Shown: one piece after another, positions 1 through 6,564 of the stretch
How positions within the stretch are numbered: position 1 is the first letter of the stretch
Layout of the letters: each line of letters begins with the position of its first letter
From: Flavobacteriales bacterium UBA974
GTDB lineage: Bacteria > Bacteroidota > Bacteroidia > Flavobacteriales_D > Sanyastnellaceae
Direction of reading: 5' to 3'
Assembly: GCA_002292405.1 (NCBI GenBank)
Contig: DBBW01000013.1
Coordinates: 41,144-61,763, forward strand
DNA length: 20,620 nt
The notes under the pieces: generated by a model
Databases searched by the model: none
Seen by the model: only the letters and a program-made list of their open reading frames with translations
What the model was told of the DNA's origin: nothing
Made by a program: the position numbers and the translations under genes

Positions 1-1524
1 TCATGTGGAGGTTGTACAGATGCTTCAGCTTGTAATTACGATGCCTCAGCTACGATAGACGATGGTTCATGTGCAGTGAATGACGAGTGTGGCGTATGTG
101 GCGGAGGTGGTATTGCCGATGGAGATTGTGATTGTGCTGGAAACGTTCTAGACGAGTGTGGTGTATGTGGAGGAGGTGGAATCGCTGATGGTACTTGTGA
201 TTGTGCTGGAAACGTTCTTGATGACTGTGGCGTATGTGGTGGTGGCGGAATCGCTGACGGAGATTGCGATTGCGATGGTAGCCAGTTAGATGACTGTGGA
301 GTTTGTGGTGGAGACAACTCCACTTGTGGAGGTTGTACAGACGCTTCAGCTTGTAACTACGATCCATCAGCAGTATTTGACGATGGTTCATGTGCACAGG
401 ATGATATGTGTGGAGTCTGTGGAGGAGATGGTTCTTCTTGCAGTGGATGTATGAATCCAGACGCTCAAAACTATGACCCTGCAGCGATGTACGATGATGG
501 TTCATGTTCTTGGGGAGACGGTCTTAGTACTGGTCTTTCTTACGAGGTTGTTTCTTCTGATCCATTAGGAACAGGAGCGACTACTTACCGTCTGTTTGTG
601 AATTTAACAGCAGACGCTGCTGAAGTAACAGCCATGTATGGAACAGATACAGCTCCATGGGAGATGGCTTCCTCTGCTTCAGATGGCTTCTACAATGATG
701 CAGTTGGATCTGATTTCGGAGGAGGCGTAAATCCAGCATTTTTCGCGGCATTTCCATCTTTAGAATATGACAGTTGGTTTACTATTGGAGCTGAGCCAGG
801 AGACGATGATGGCTTGAATAATGCCTTCGATGCAGCTTTATCATCACTAGACGACTTTAACTCAGGAGGCGACTTCGTAGTTAACACTTTCATCGGAGGT
901 TCTATCTTCGTTGTTCCTGGTGCGAACTCTCAAGGAGTTCCTGTAGATGGCAGAGTTCTACTGGGTCAGTTTACTACCTCGGGTCAGGTTAACGCTCTTG
1001 TAAACGTTCAGATTCGTGACCAAGATGCAGTTTCTCACTACGCTGAGGGAATGACTTTAACTTTCCCTACTTGTACTGATATTGATGAATGTGGAGTATG
1101 TGGCGGCGATAACAGTTCTTGCTCTGGTTGTACAGACCCGAATGCAGACAACTATGATTCTGACGCGTTATTTGACGATGGTTCATGTATGATCATGGGT
1201 TGTACAAATCCAAACGCGGAAAACTATAACCCCGATGCAACAGACGATGATGGTTCATGTCTTGCTACTGGTTGTACTTATCCTAGCGCAGATAACTACG
1301 ATGCGGGCAATACATCTGACGACGGTTCTTGTGTGTTCTCAGGTTGTACAGATTCATTAGCGTTTAACTACAATGTACATGCGAACAACGATGATGGTTC
1401 ATGTGACTTTGAGCCCTGTACTGGCAATGGTGATTGTCCGTTTGATACCAACGGAGATGGTGAGATTGGTTCTGCCGACTTACTTGAATTCCTAATCGCT
1501 TACGGATCAATTTGTGAAAATTAA
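1..1524 (+). CDS. Secreted Cys/Asp-rich repeat protein with dockerin-like C-terminus (5'-partial)
   Basis: The frame is open from base 1, so the N-terminus and any signal peptide lie upstream; the GTG at 76 is an internal valine, not a start. The visible 507 residues begin with a [11 protein letters not shown]...DDGSC unit, then three 23-residue copies of a [18 protein letters not shown] unit, then further CGVCGGD and DDGSC units. A roughly 190-residue domain without cysteines follows (about 511-1070), then four 24-residue GCT..(A/N)..NY...DDGSC units. The end (1435-1521) reads [20 protein letters not shown], a calcium-loop pattern like one half of a type I dockerin. There is no T9SS sorting domain at the C-terminus. 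I count about 42 Cys, three Arg and no Lys. Such repeats are common in exported proteins of marine Bacteroidota, so a surface or matrix role is likely; the exact function is unknown. The 1555-1586 hairpin ends the transcript. Confidence 0.85.
   Translation, partial: SCGGCTDASACNYDASATIDDGSCAVNDECGVCGGGGIADGDCDCAGNVLDECGVCGGGGIADGTCDCAGNVLDDCGVCGGGGIADGDCDCDGSQLDDCGVCGGDNSTCGGCTDASACNYDPSAVFDDGSCAQDDMCGVCGGDGSSCSGCMNPDAQNYDPAAMYDDGSCSWGDGLSTGLSYEVVSSDPLGTGATTYRLFVNLTADAAEVTAMYGTDTAPWEMASSASDGFYNDAVGSDFGGGVNPAFFAAFPSLEYDSWFTIGAEPGDDDGLNNAFDAALSSLDDFNSGGDFVVNTFIGGSIFVVPGANSQGVPVDGRVLLGQFTTSGQVNALVNVQIRDQDAVSHYAEGMTLTFPTCTDIDECGVCGGDNSSCSGCTDPNADNYDSDALFDDGSCMIMGCTNPNAENYNPDATDDDGSCLATGCTYPSADNYDAGNTSDDGSCVFSGCTDSLAFNYNVHANNDDGSCDFEPCTGNGDCPFDTNGDGEIGSADLLEFLIAYGSICEN
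82..288 (+). repeat. Three tandem 69-bp coding repeats ([12 protein letters not shown] units)
   Basis: Units lie at 82-150, 151-219 and 220-288, each encoding 23 residues with the Cys pattern CGVC...CDC. A shorter, diverged fourth copy starts at 289. The copies keep the protein pattern but differ at third codon positions, so they are not a fresh duplication. They are in frame and part of the surrounding gene. Confidence 0.9.
1126..1413 (+). repeat. Four tandem 72-bp coding repeats (GCT...DDGSC units)
   Basis: Units start at 1126, 1198, 1270 and 1342 and each encode 24 residues: GCT, a variable stretch around NY, then DDGSC and a three-residue linker. Related single units occur at the start of this gene and once in the lysyl oxidase gene (about 11620-11680). 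The two Cys of each unit probably pair, and the acidic residues could bind calcium; both points are inference. Confidence 0.9.
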
Positions 1525-1554
1525 CAGTAAGCTTTAAGAGATAAATTAGTTAAG

Positions 1555-1586
1555 AAAGCGCCAATCTTCGGATTGGCGCTTTTGTT
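1555..1586 (+). terminator. Rho-independent terminator with UUCG tetraloop
   Basis: A perfect 12-bp stem (1555-1566 with 1571-1582) closes on a TTCG loop and is followed by a T-rich run. It lies 30 bp after the stop codon of the repeat protein and should end that transcript before the MFS gene. The A-rich 5' side is too short to make it a convincing terminator for the other strand. Confidence 0.9.
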
Positions 1587-1636
1587 TTGCCAAATAGATT
1601 ATCTTGTAGGTTGATTTGGTCACAAAAATATTCAAA

Positions 1637-3001
1637 ATGAAGCAGGAGAATAAGAAACTAGGGTTTTGGGAGATTTGGAATATGAGCTTTGGCTTTTTAG
1701 GGATCCAGTTTGGTTTCGCTCTTCAAGGAGGAAATATGTCACGCATATTTGAAACTTTAGGTGCAAGTGCTGAAGAAATTCCGATGTTGTGGATTGCGGC
1801 TCCATTGACGGGTTTAATAGTCCAACCTATCATTGGATATTTAAGTGACAGGACTTGGTCGCCAAGGTGGGGTAGAAGAAGACCCTATTTTTTGTTGGGT
1901 GCAATTTTAAGCTCAGTAGCATTGTTTTTTCTCCCATATAGTTCTGCATTGTGGATGGCCGCAGGTTTTTTATGGATTCTAGATGCTAGTATTAATATTA
2001 GTATGGAGCCATTCAGGTCGCTTGTCGCTGATAAGCTTCCTGAAAGCCAGAGGTCTTACGGTTTTGTAGTACAAACATTAATTATTGGAATCGGTACATG
2101 GATTGCATCAAACCTCCCATGGTTTGTGACTTTACTTGGAGCGAAAAATGAAGCTGCGCCAGGAGAGATCCCTGAAAGTGTGTTTTATGCTTTTGCCATA
2201 GGAGCTTTTGTATTTATCAGTTCAATACTCTTTACCGTATTTAAAACTTCAGAGGCACCACCAGAAGATATGGATGTATTTTTATCTTATAAGAAGAAGA
2301 ATTCAGGTTTGTTATTTGGTGTAAAAGAAATATATGAGAACATATTGGGCATGCCTAAGGTTATGAAACAACTGGGTGTAGTACAATTTTTTAGTTGGTT
2401 TGCATTTTTTACGATGTGGTCATCAGCTACGCCAGCACTAACTGGATCGGTGTTTGGGGCTCCATATCCTGCTTCAGACGCAGTAAATTTTGATGTGCTA
2501 AATAGCGCATATAATGAGGCTGCAAATGCCGTTTCAAGCTCTATGGGTGTGTATGGATTGAGCTCGATGGCGTTCGCCTTAGTTCTAACATTCTACACTT
2601 CGAGGCTGCAAATCAATAGGAAAATAATTCACTCTTTATCATTGGCCGCAGGAGGGATAGGGTTTATTTGGATGCTTTTCCTTTCGCCAGAATCATCAAA
2701 CAATTTGAAATGGTGTTTTGCTTTAATAGGTATTTCATGGGGAAGTATATTGTCAATGCCGTATGCTATTCTTTCGGATAAAATTCCCAAAGAGAAAATG
2801 GGAGTGTATATGGGTATTTTTAATATGTTTATTGTTTTCCCCCAAATAATTGCTGCTTTAGGCGGAATTAACTGGTTGACTTCTCAATTAGGAAATACCT
2901 TCTTAGGAATTCAACTCATTAATTCCATGGTACTGGCTGGGATATGCTTGTTGTTAGGTAGCATAATAACACTTTTTATCAAAGAGAAGAGTTTTTCATA
3001 A
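1637..3001 (+). CDS. SLC45/GPH-like MFS sugar transporter
   Basis: This encodes a 454-residue polytopic inner-membrane protein with about 12 hydrophobic segments, the usual MFS size. After the second segment it carries GYLSDRTWSPRWGRRRP (residues 67-83), the motif-A variant GxxxD...GRRRP typical of SLC45/sucrose-type sugar:H+ symporters. In Bacteroidota such proteins often import maltose or other oligosaccharides after outer-membrane uptake; the substrate here cannot be read from sequence and no glycoside hydrolase is adjacent. I chose the ATG at 1637 over an in-frame TTG at 1616 because MKQENKKLGFWEIWNMSFGF is the usual type of beginning for this family. It follows the terminator of the upstream gene and so should have its own promoter. 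I found no exact TAnnTTTG element; TATCTTG at 1600-1606 is a weak candidate. Confidence 0.85.
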   Translation: MKQENKKLGFWEIWNMSFGFLGIQFGFALQGGNMSRIFETLGASAEEIPMLWIAAPLTGLIVQPIIGYLSDRTWSPRWGRRRPYFLLGAILSSVALFFLPYSSALWMAAGFLWILDASINISMEPFRSLVADKLPESQRSYGFVVQTLIIGIGTWIASNLPWFVTLLGAKNEAAPGEIPESVFYAFAIGAFVFISSILFTVFKTSEAPPEDMDVFLSYKKKNSGLLFGVKEIYENILGMPKVMKQLGVVQFFSWFAFFTMWSSATPALTGSVFGAPYPASDAVNFDVLNSAYNEAANAVSSSMGVYGLSSMAFALVLTFYTSRLQINRKIIHSLSLAAGGIGFIWMLFLSPESSNNLKWCFALIGISWGSILSMPYAILSDKIPKEKMGVYMGIFNMFIVFPQIIAALGGINWLTSQLGNTFLGIQLINSMVLAGICLLLGSIITLFIKEKSFS

Positions 3002-3024
3002 GTGTAGTTAATCCCTCTAAGAAG

Positions 3025-3032
3025 TATCTTTG
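3025..3032 (+). promoter_or_regulatory. Bacteroidota -7 promoter element (TATCTTTG) for ribA
   Basis: TATCTTTG matches the TAnnTTTG -7 consensus known from Flavobacteriia/Bacteroidetes. Only five bases separate it from the ribA ATG at 3038, so transcription would begin at or next to the start codon, giving a leaderless or nearly leaderless mRNA. A matching TTG -33 element is not obvious. Confidence 0.5.
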
Positions 3033-3037
3033 TTCTT

Positions 3038-3637
3038 ATGAAATCATCGGTAAAATTTCTAGTTGAATCAAGGCTGCCCACTAAGTTTGGGGGGTTTAGA
3101 ATATTGGCTTTTGATAGTGGTGTAGAAGAAATGCCTCACTTGGCTCTTGTTTCGGACCTTTTTAAAAAAGATGGTGTAGATGCTGTATCTGTAAGAATAC
3201 ACAGTGAGTGTATGACAGGAGATGTTTTTCAATCTTCAAGATGTGATTGTGGAGAGCAACTGGCGTTTTCAATGGCTCTTTTACAAAAAAGTGGAGGTGT
3301 ACTTATTTACTTAAGACAAGAGGGCAGAGGAATTGGTTTGGTAGAGAAACTGAAGGCATACAATTTACAGGACGCAGGACAGGATACATATGAAGCAAAT
3401 GTGAACTTGGGACACCCTGAGGATGGAAGGACTTTCGAGCCTGCCATCGCAATCCTTAGGCACTTAGGGATTCACAAGATTAAAGTACTAACGAACAATC
3501 CAGACAAGGTAGGAGCATTCGATGAACTTGAGGATATAGATGTGTTGGAGCGTGTTTCGCTACAAGTGGGTTCTGACCCTGAAAATAGAGAATACCTTGA
3601 GGCGAAGAAAATAGTGAAAGGTCATTTCTTCAGTTAG
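3038..3637 (+). CDS. ribA: GTP cyclohydrolase II (stand-alone)
   Basis: The enzyme opens GTP to 2,5-diamino-6-(ribosylamino)pyrimidinone phosphate, formate and pyrophosphate, the first step of riboflavin/FAD synthesis in the cytoplasm. The 199-residue protein is close to the length of E. coli RibA (196). The zinc site C58...C69-x-C71 is intact (HSECMTGDVFQSSRCDCG), as are YLRQEGRGIGL (91-101), DTYEAN (116-121) and the LTNNP loop (151-155). It lacks the DHBP synthase (RibB) half found in the fused RibBA of many Bacteroidota, so ribB or a ribBA must be elsewhere. It starts 36 bp after the MFS gene with its own promoter-like TATCTTTG, and its stop codon sits beside a hairpin with a T-run. The convergent DUF819 gene begins its end 12 bp away. 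Confidence 0.93.
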   Translation: MKSSVKFLVESRLPTKFGGFRILAFDSGVEEMPHLALVSDLFKKDGVDAVSVRIHSECMTGDVFQSSRCDCGEQLAFSMALLQKSGGVLIYLRQEGRGIGLVEKLKAYNLQDAGQDTYEANVNLGHPEDGRTFEPAIAILRHLGIHKIKVLTNNPDKVGAFDELEDIDVLERVSLQVGSDPENREYLEAKKIVKGHFFS

Positions 3638-3647
3638 ACCTTTTTTT
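3617..3647 (+). terminator. Terminator at the end of ribA
   Basis: AAAGGTC (3617-3623) pairs with GACCTTT (3637-3643) across a 13-base loop, and the T-run continues to 3647. The ribA stop codon (3635-3637) lies at the loop/stem edge, so the hairpin overlaps the coding end. No U-run is available in the opposite direction, so it probably serves only the plus strand. Confidence 0.65.
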
Positions 3648-3649
3648 CG

Positions 3650-4921
3650 CTACGAAATTAGATGCATCCATTCCATGCAGACAATCGCAGCTATGGTGCC
3701 GACAGCATAGCCAAGGACAGCCAGAAGAACTCCAACAGGAGCAAGTGCCGTTGAGAAAGCGCTAGCAACAATTGGAGCTGATGCAGCACCACCAACATTG
3801 GCCTGAGATCCCACTGCGACAAAGAAGAATGGAGCTTTGATAATCCTCGCTACGACAATTAATACAGTGATGTGAACGAGCATCCAGATTAATCCGATGA
3901 TGATAGCAGATGAATAGGTTGACCAATTTGAGATTAGCGCACCTACATCCATCTTCATTCCGATAGTAGCAATTAGGATGTATAGGAACAGTGATCCAAC
4001 TTTACTGGCCCCAGCACCTTCATATTTATTCGCTTTCGTGAAGCTGAGAGCAACTCCCAATATTGTGGCGATAATTACGATCCAGAAAAACCCGCTTTCT
4101 AAAGAAGAAAGGTATTTTACGAAGCTAGAAGGATTCGAGGCAAGTATGCCTTGAAACCAATCGTGAATCCCAACGCTTGCAGTGTCAGCAACGATATGCG
4201 CAATGGCTACTGCTCCAAAAGCAATACCTATAATAACCATGAGGTCAGAGAAAGAAGGTATTCTTGCAATACTGGCGGAATATTTTTCTACTCTTTCTTT
4301 TAATGCATCAACGGCTGAGCTGTCAGCTTTGAGCCACTTGTCGATTTCTTTTGTTCTAAGAGCTCCGTATAAAAGGAAAGGCATCCATAGGTTTGCGACG
4401 AAAACATCTACGATCAGCATAATAGAAAATTGTTTGTCTAAGGTCCCTGAAATTTCTTTTAGCGCAGCTTGGTTGGCTCCTCCGCCTATCCAACTACCAG
4501 CCACTGTGGATAGTCCTCTCCACATCGCTCCTGGCGTATCACCTCCAAACACCTCGGGGGTGAATTGTCCCACAATGTAAAGAGCAATTGGACCGCCAAT
4601 AACAATGCCGAACGTAGCCGCGAAAAACATGATTAGAGCTTTGGGCCCCAAGTTGTAAATCCCTTTTAAATCAATACTTAAGCACAAGAGAACTAAACTG
4701 GCAGGCAGTAAATATCTAGAAGCGACGAAGTATAAACTTGACGCTTCACCATCTACAATGCCTAATGAATTAAATGCAGCTGGTATGAAGTAGCACAGCA
4801 ATAGACTGGGGACGAAAGTGAAAAATTTCTTGAATTTAGGAAGGCTAGCCGCATGAAATATTCCTGCAAGAGTTACAGCGAGTAGGCCAAATACAATAGC
4901 GTCATTGGTTAAAGGGAACAT
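3650..4921 (-). CDS. DUF819 family membrane protein (YjcL-like)
   Basis: This 423-residue integral membrane protein has about ten or more hydrophobic segments. The conserved stretch STVAGSWIGGGANQAALKEI (residues 138-157) and a similar glycine/alanine-rich stretch GSQANVGGAASAPIVASAF (371-389) are typical of DUF819, whose best known member is B. subtilis YjcL. The two Gly/Asn-rich stretches suggest an inverted-repeat transporter fold, like bile-acid/sodium symporter relatives, but this is inference and the substrate is unknown. It starts at the ATG at 4921-4919. It is preceded by the terminator of the FKBP gene, so it should be transcribed alone. It converges on ribA with a 12-bp gap; its own TAG stop lies in the loop of a short TTTCG/CGAAA hairpin (3645-3657) without a U-run on this strand. 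Confidence 0.85.
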   Translation of the reverse strand: MFPLTNDAIVFGLLAVTLAGIFHAASLPKFKKFFTFVPSLLLCYFIPAAFNSLGIVDGEASSLYFVASRYLLPASLVLLCLSIDLKGIYNLGPKALIMFFAATFGIVIGGPIALYIVGQFTPEVFGGDTPGAMWRGLSTVAGSWIGGGANQAALKEISGTLDKQFSIMLIVDVFVANLWMPFLLYGALRTKEIDKWLKADSSAVDALKERVEKYSASIARIPSFSDLMVIIGIAFGAVAIAHIVADTASVGIHDWFQGILASNPSSFVKYLSSLESGFFWIVIIATILGVALSFTKANKYEGAGASKVGSLFLYILIATIGMKMDVGALISNWSTYSSAIIIGLIWMLVHITVLIVVARIIKAPFFFVAVGSQANVGGAASAPIVASAFSTALAPVGVLLAVLGYAVGTIAAIVCMEWMHLIS

Positions 4922-4963
4922 GGCGATAAATTCGTATGATTTTGAGGTCGTAATTTACAACAA

Positions 4964-4994
4964 CAAAAAAATGGCGAGGAATATTCCCCGCCAT
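4964..4994 (-). terminator. Rho-independent terminator after the FKBP gene
   Basis: Read on the minus strand, a ten-pair stem with one mismatch (4994-4985 with 4980-4971) has a four-base AT loop and is followed by a seven-T run. It sits 36 bp after the stop codon of the FKBP lipoprotein gene and ends the yaaA-FKBP transcript. Confidence 0.85.
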
Positions 4995-5030
4995 TAGTTA
5001 TTGTCTAGAAGTCAGCAAGTTGAGATTTGT

Positions 5031-5735
5031 TTACTCAACAGATTCCACTTCAATGAGTTCCACTTCAAATATTAAAGCTGCGAAAGGAGGGATCGGTCCG
5101 CCTGGATTAGGTCTTTCTCCGTAAGCAAGTTCTTGAGGAATGTAGAATGTCGTCTTCCCTCCAATGTTCATGAGCTGAAGTCCTTCAGTCCATCCTGGGA
5201 TCACTCCATTAAGTGGGAATGAAATTGGTTCTCCACGCTTGTAGCTTGAATCGAACTCAGTCCCGTCGAGTAATGTTCCTTTATAGTGAACGGTTACTTT
5301 ATCATTTTCATCTGGACTTTTACCAGTCCCTAAAGTATCGTGGTGATACTGTAGACCAGATTCCGTAACAGAGATGCCATCTTTCTTGGCATTTTCTGCT
5401 AGGAATTCTTCTCCTTCAGCCTTAGCCGCTGCAGACACTTTTTCTTTAACAGCCGACATTGCTTCACGGACTATTTTGTCAGCGTCAGCAGGGTCAAGAG
5501 TTGCATTGTCATTCATAACAGCGGAAAATCCACTAGCTAGTTGTTCGCTATTAATATCTAGCATCCCTTCGGATTTCATATTGGTTGCGAATAATACTCC
5601 AAGAGCATAAGAAACAGAATCCATTTCGGTACTGAGTTTTTGGGTTTGTGATGGTTGTGCTTGTGAGCAGCTAGGCATAGTTGAAACTAAAACGAGCATT
5701 GCTAAAGCGCCGCGAAGATAGTACGTGAATTTCAT
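5031..5735 (-). CDS. FKBP-type peptidyl-prolyl isomerase, lipoprotein (MIP/FkpA-like)
   Basis: This 234-residue folding catalyst isomerises X-Pro bonds, most likely in the periplasm. The N-terminus (MKFTYYLRGALAMLVLVSTM) is a signal sequence, followed by PSC with Cys23 as the probable lipidated residue. Residues about 35-120 form the helical dimerisation domain of the FKBP_N type (VSYALGVLFA; A/E/K-rich helix). Residues about 145-230 form the FKBP catalytic domain, with VHYKGTLLDGTEFDSSYKRG, the VIPGWTEGLQLM motif and FEVELIEVE at the end. The length matches MIP/FkpA proteins. Its ATG lies 9 bases after the yaaA stop, so it is probably the second gene of a yaaA-FKBP operon, and a strong terminator follows. 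The lipobox has Pro at -2, which is unusual, so lipidation is less certain than export. Confidence 0.9.
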   Translation of the reverse strand: MKFTYYLRGALAMLVLVSTMPSCSQAQPSQTQKLSTEMDSVSYALGVLFATNMKSEGMLDINSEQLASGFSAVMNDNATLDPADADKIVREAMSAVKEKVSAAAKAEGEEFLAENAKKDGISVTESGLQYHHDTLGTGKSPDENDKVTVHYKGTLLDGTEFDSSYKRGEPISFPLNGVIPGWTEGLQLMNIGGKTTFYIPQELAYGERPNPGGPIPPFAALIFEVELIEVESVE

Positions 5736-5744
5736 TTACAGTTA

Positions 5745-6542
5745 TTATTTATTTATTAATGGTCGAGTAAAGATAAAGTTATTTGAATCCGAAAGGTCGC
5801 AATTAAAAGTGTATCGAAGGTTGTTAAAAAATTTCAATTTTTCCACGTTTTCGATTTTATTTTGAATGGCAAATCTAGCCATTTCTCCACGAGCTTGTTT
5901 GGCAAACGTGCTAACGGTTCTAAAACCATTCTCCCCCTCTTCTTTAAAAAGGCATGTAATGATCTCAGCATCAATGCCTGATTTGATGACAACCTTACTG
6001 TATTCGTCGCTGGCAAGGTTGAGAATGATTTTACTTTCTTGATCTTTCAATTTTTTAGAAAAAGCTTGACGATACACGCTAGACCAAAATGAATTCAGTG
6101 ATTTGTGGCCTTGACTAACTTTAAAGGTTTGTCCCATTTCAAGTCGGTAAGGCATGATTAAATCACATGGTCTAAGCATCCCGTAGAGTCCACTTAGTAC
6201 AATAAGGTTTTTTTGGGCATACTGGAGATCATCGTTACTTAATGAAGGTGCGTCTAGGAATTTAAAAGCCTCGCCTTTCATGGCAAAAGCACATGCCTTA
6301 GCTTTAGATTTAACCGCTGCACCTACCGAAGTGTGAGTGGTCCAGTTGGCGTGCCAATCTTCAACTTTTTCAGCTAAATTCTTGCTTAGTTTCATTGATT
6401 TCATTAAGTCGCTGGGCGTGTATGCTTTTAGAACAGTCATCAATTCGGCGGCCTCAGTCATGTGATGAGGTAAACTAGCTAGTTCATTGCATATTGTTGC
6501 GTTAAGGACTAATGTTTTTGCTGGAGAGAGTAATATTAGCAT
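5745..6542 (-). CDS. yaaA: Peroxide stress protein YaaA (DUF328/UPF0246)
   Basis: This 265-residue cytoplasmic protein belongs to the YaaA family. In E. coli YaaA is induced by peroxide through OxyR and lowers free iron, limiting Fenton damage; family members bind DNA. Family signatures are present: MLILLSPAKTL at the N-terminus, MKGEAF (residues 88-93), LSGLYGMLRPCDLIMPYRLEMG-type core (116-137) and NLASDEY (175-181). I chose the ATG at 6542 because it gives the family's MLILxSPAKT beginning; an upstream ATG at 6566 would add eight residues foreign to the family. A promoter-like TACCTTCG (6547-6554) ends four bases before this start, which also supports it and suggests a leaderless mRNA. The gene is divergent from the T9SS protein at 6565 with only 22 bp between start codons, and the FKBP gene follows after 9 bases. 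Confidence 0.93.
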   Translation of the reverse strand: MLILLSPAKTLVLNATICNELASLPHHMTEAAELMTVLKAYTPSDLMKSMKLSKNLAEKVEDWHANWTTHTSVGAAVKSKAKACAFAMKGEAFKFLDAPSLSNDDLQYAQKNLIVLSGLYGMLRPCDLIMPYRLEMGQTFKVSQGHKSLNSFWSSVYRQAFSKKLKDQESKIILNLASDEYSKVVIKSGIDAEIITCLFKEEGENGFRTVSTFAKQARGEMARFAIQNKIENVEKLKFFNNLRYTFNCDLSDSNNFIFTRPLINK

Positions 6543-6546
6543 TGCG

Positions 6547-6554
6547 CGAAGGTA
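6547..6554 (-). promoter_or_regulatory. -7-like element (TACCTTCG) for yaaA, overlapping a divergent element
   Basis: On the minus strand TACCTTCG fits TAnnTT[T/C]G and lies four bases before the yaaA ATG. On the plus strand TATATTG (6553-6559) is a weaker copy, five bases before the ATG of the T9SS gene at 6565. The two share bases 6553-6554, so both could not be occupied at once. No clear -33 TTG was seen for either. Confidence 0.4.
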
Positions 6555-6564
6555 TATTGCACAC

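Noticed and set aside
76..78. GTG at 76 as the start of the left-edge gene
   Set aside because: The reading frame is open upstream to base 1 and already encodes a GCTD...DDGSC repeat unit, so the gene begins before the window.
50..505. 151-codon His/Arg-rich open frame on the minus strand
   Set aside because: It is the antisense of the Cys/Asp repeat array; its composition only mirrors the repeats, and there is no start context or domain.
82..1413. Tandem repeats as a CRISPR array or minisatellite
   Set aside because: The units are 69 and 72 bp, contiguous without spacers, in frame and translated into a known type of Cys/Asp repeat.
3645..3657. TTTCG/CGAAA hairpin as a terminator for the DUF819 gene
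   Set aside because: The stem is only five pairs and no U-run follows it on the minus strand.
6487..6564. Upstream ATG at 6487 for the T9SS surface protein
   Set aside because: It would add 26 residues inside yaaA and bury the signal peptide; the ATG at 6565 gives a clean signal sequence.
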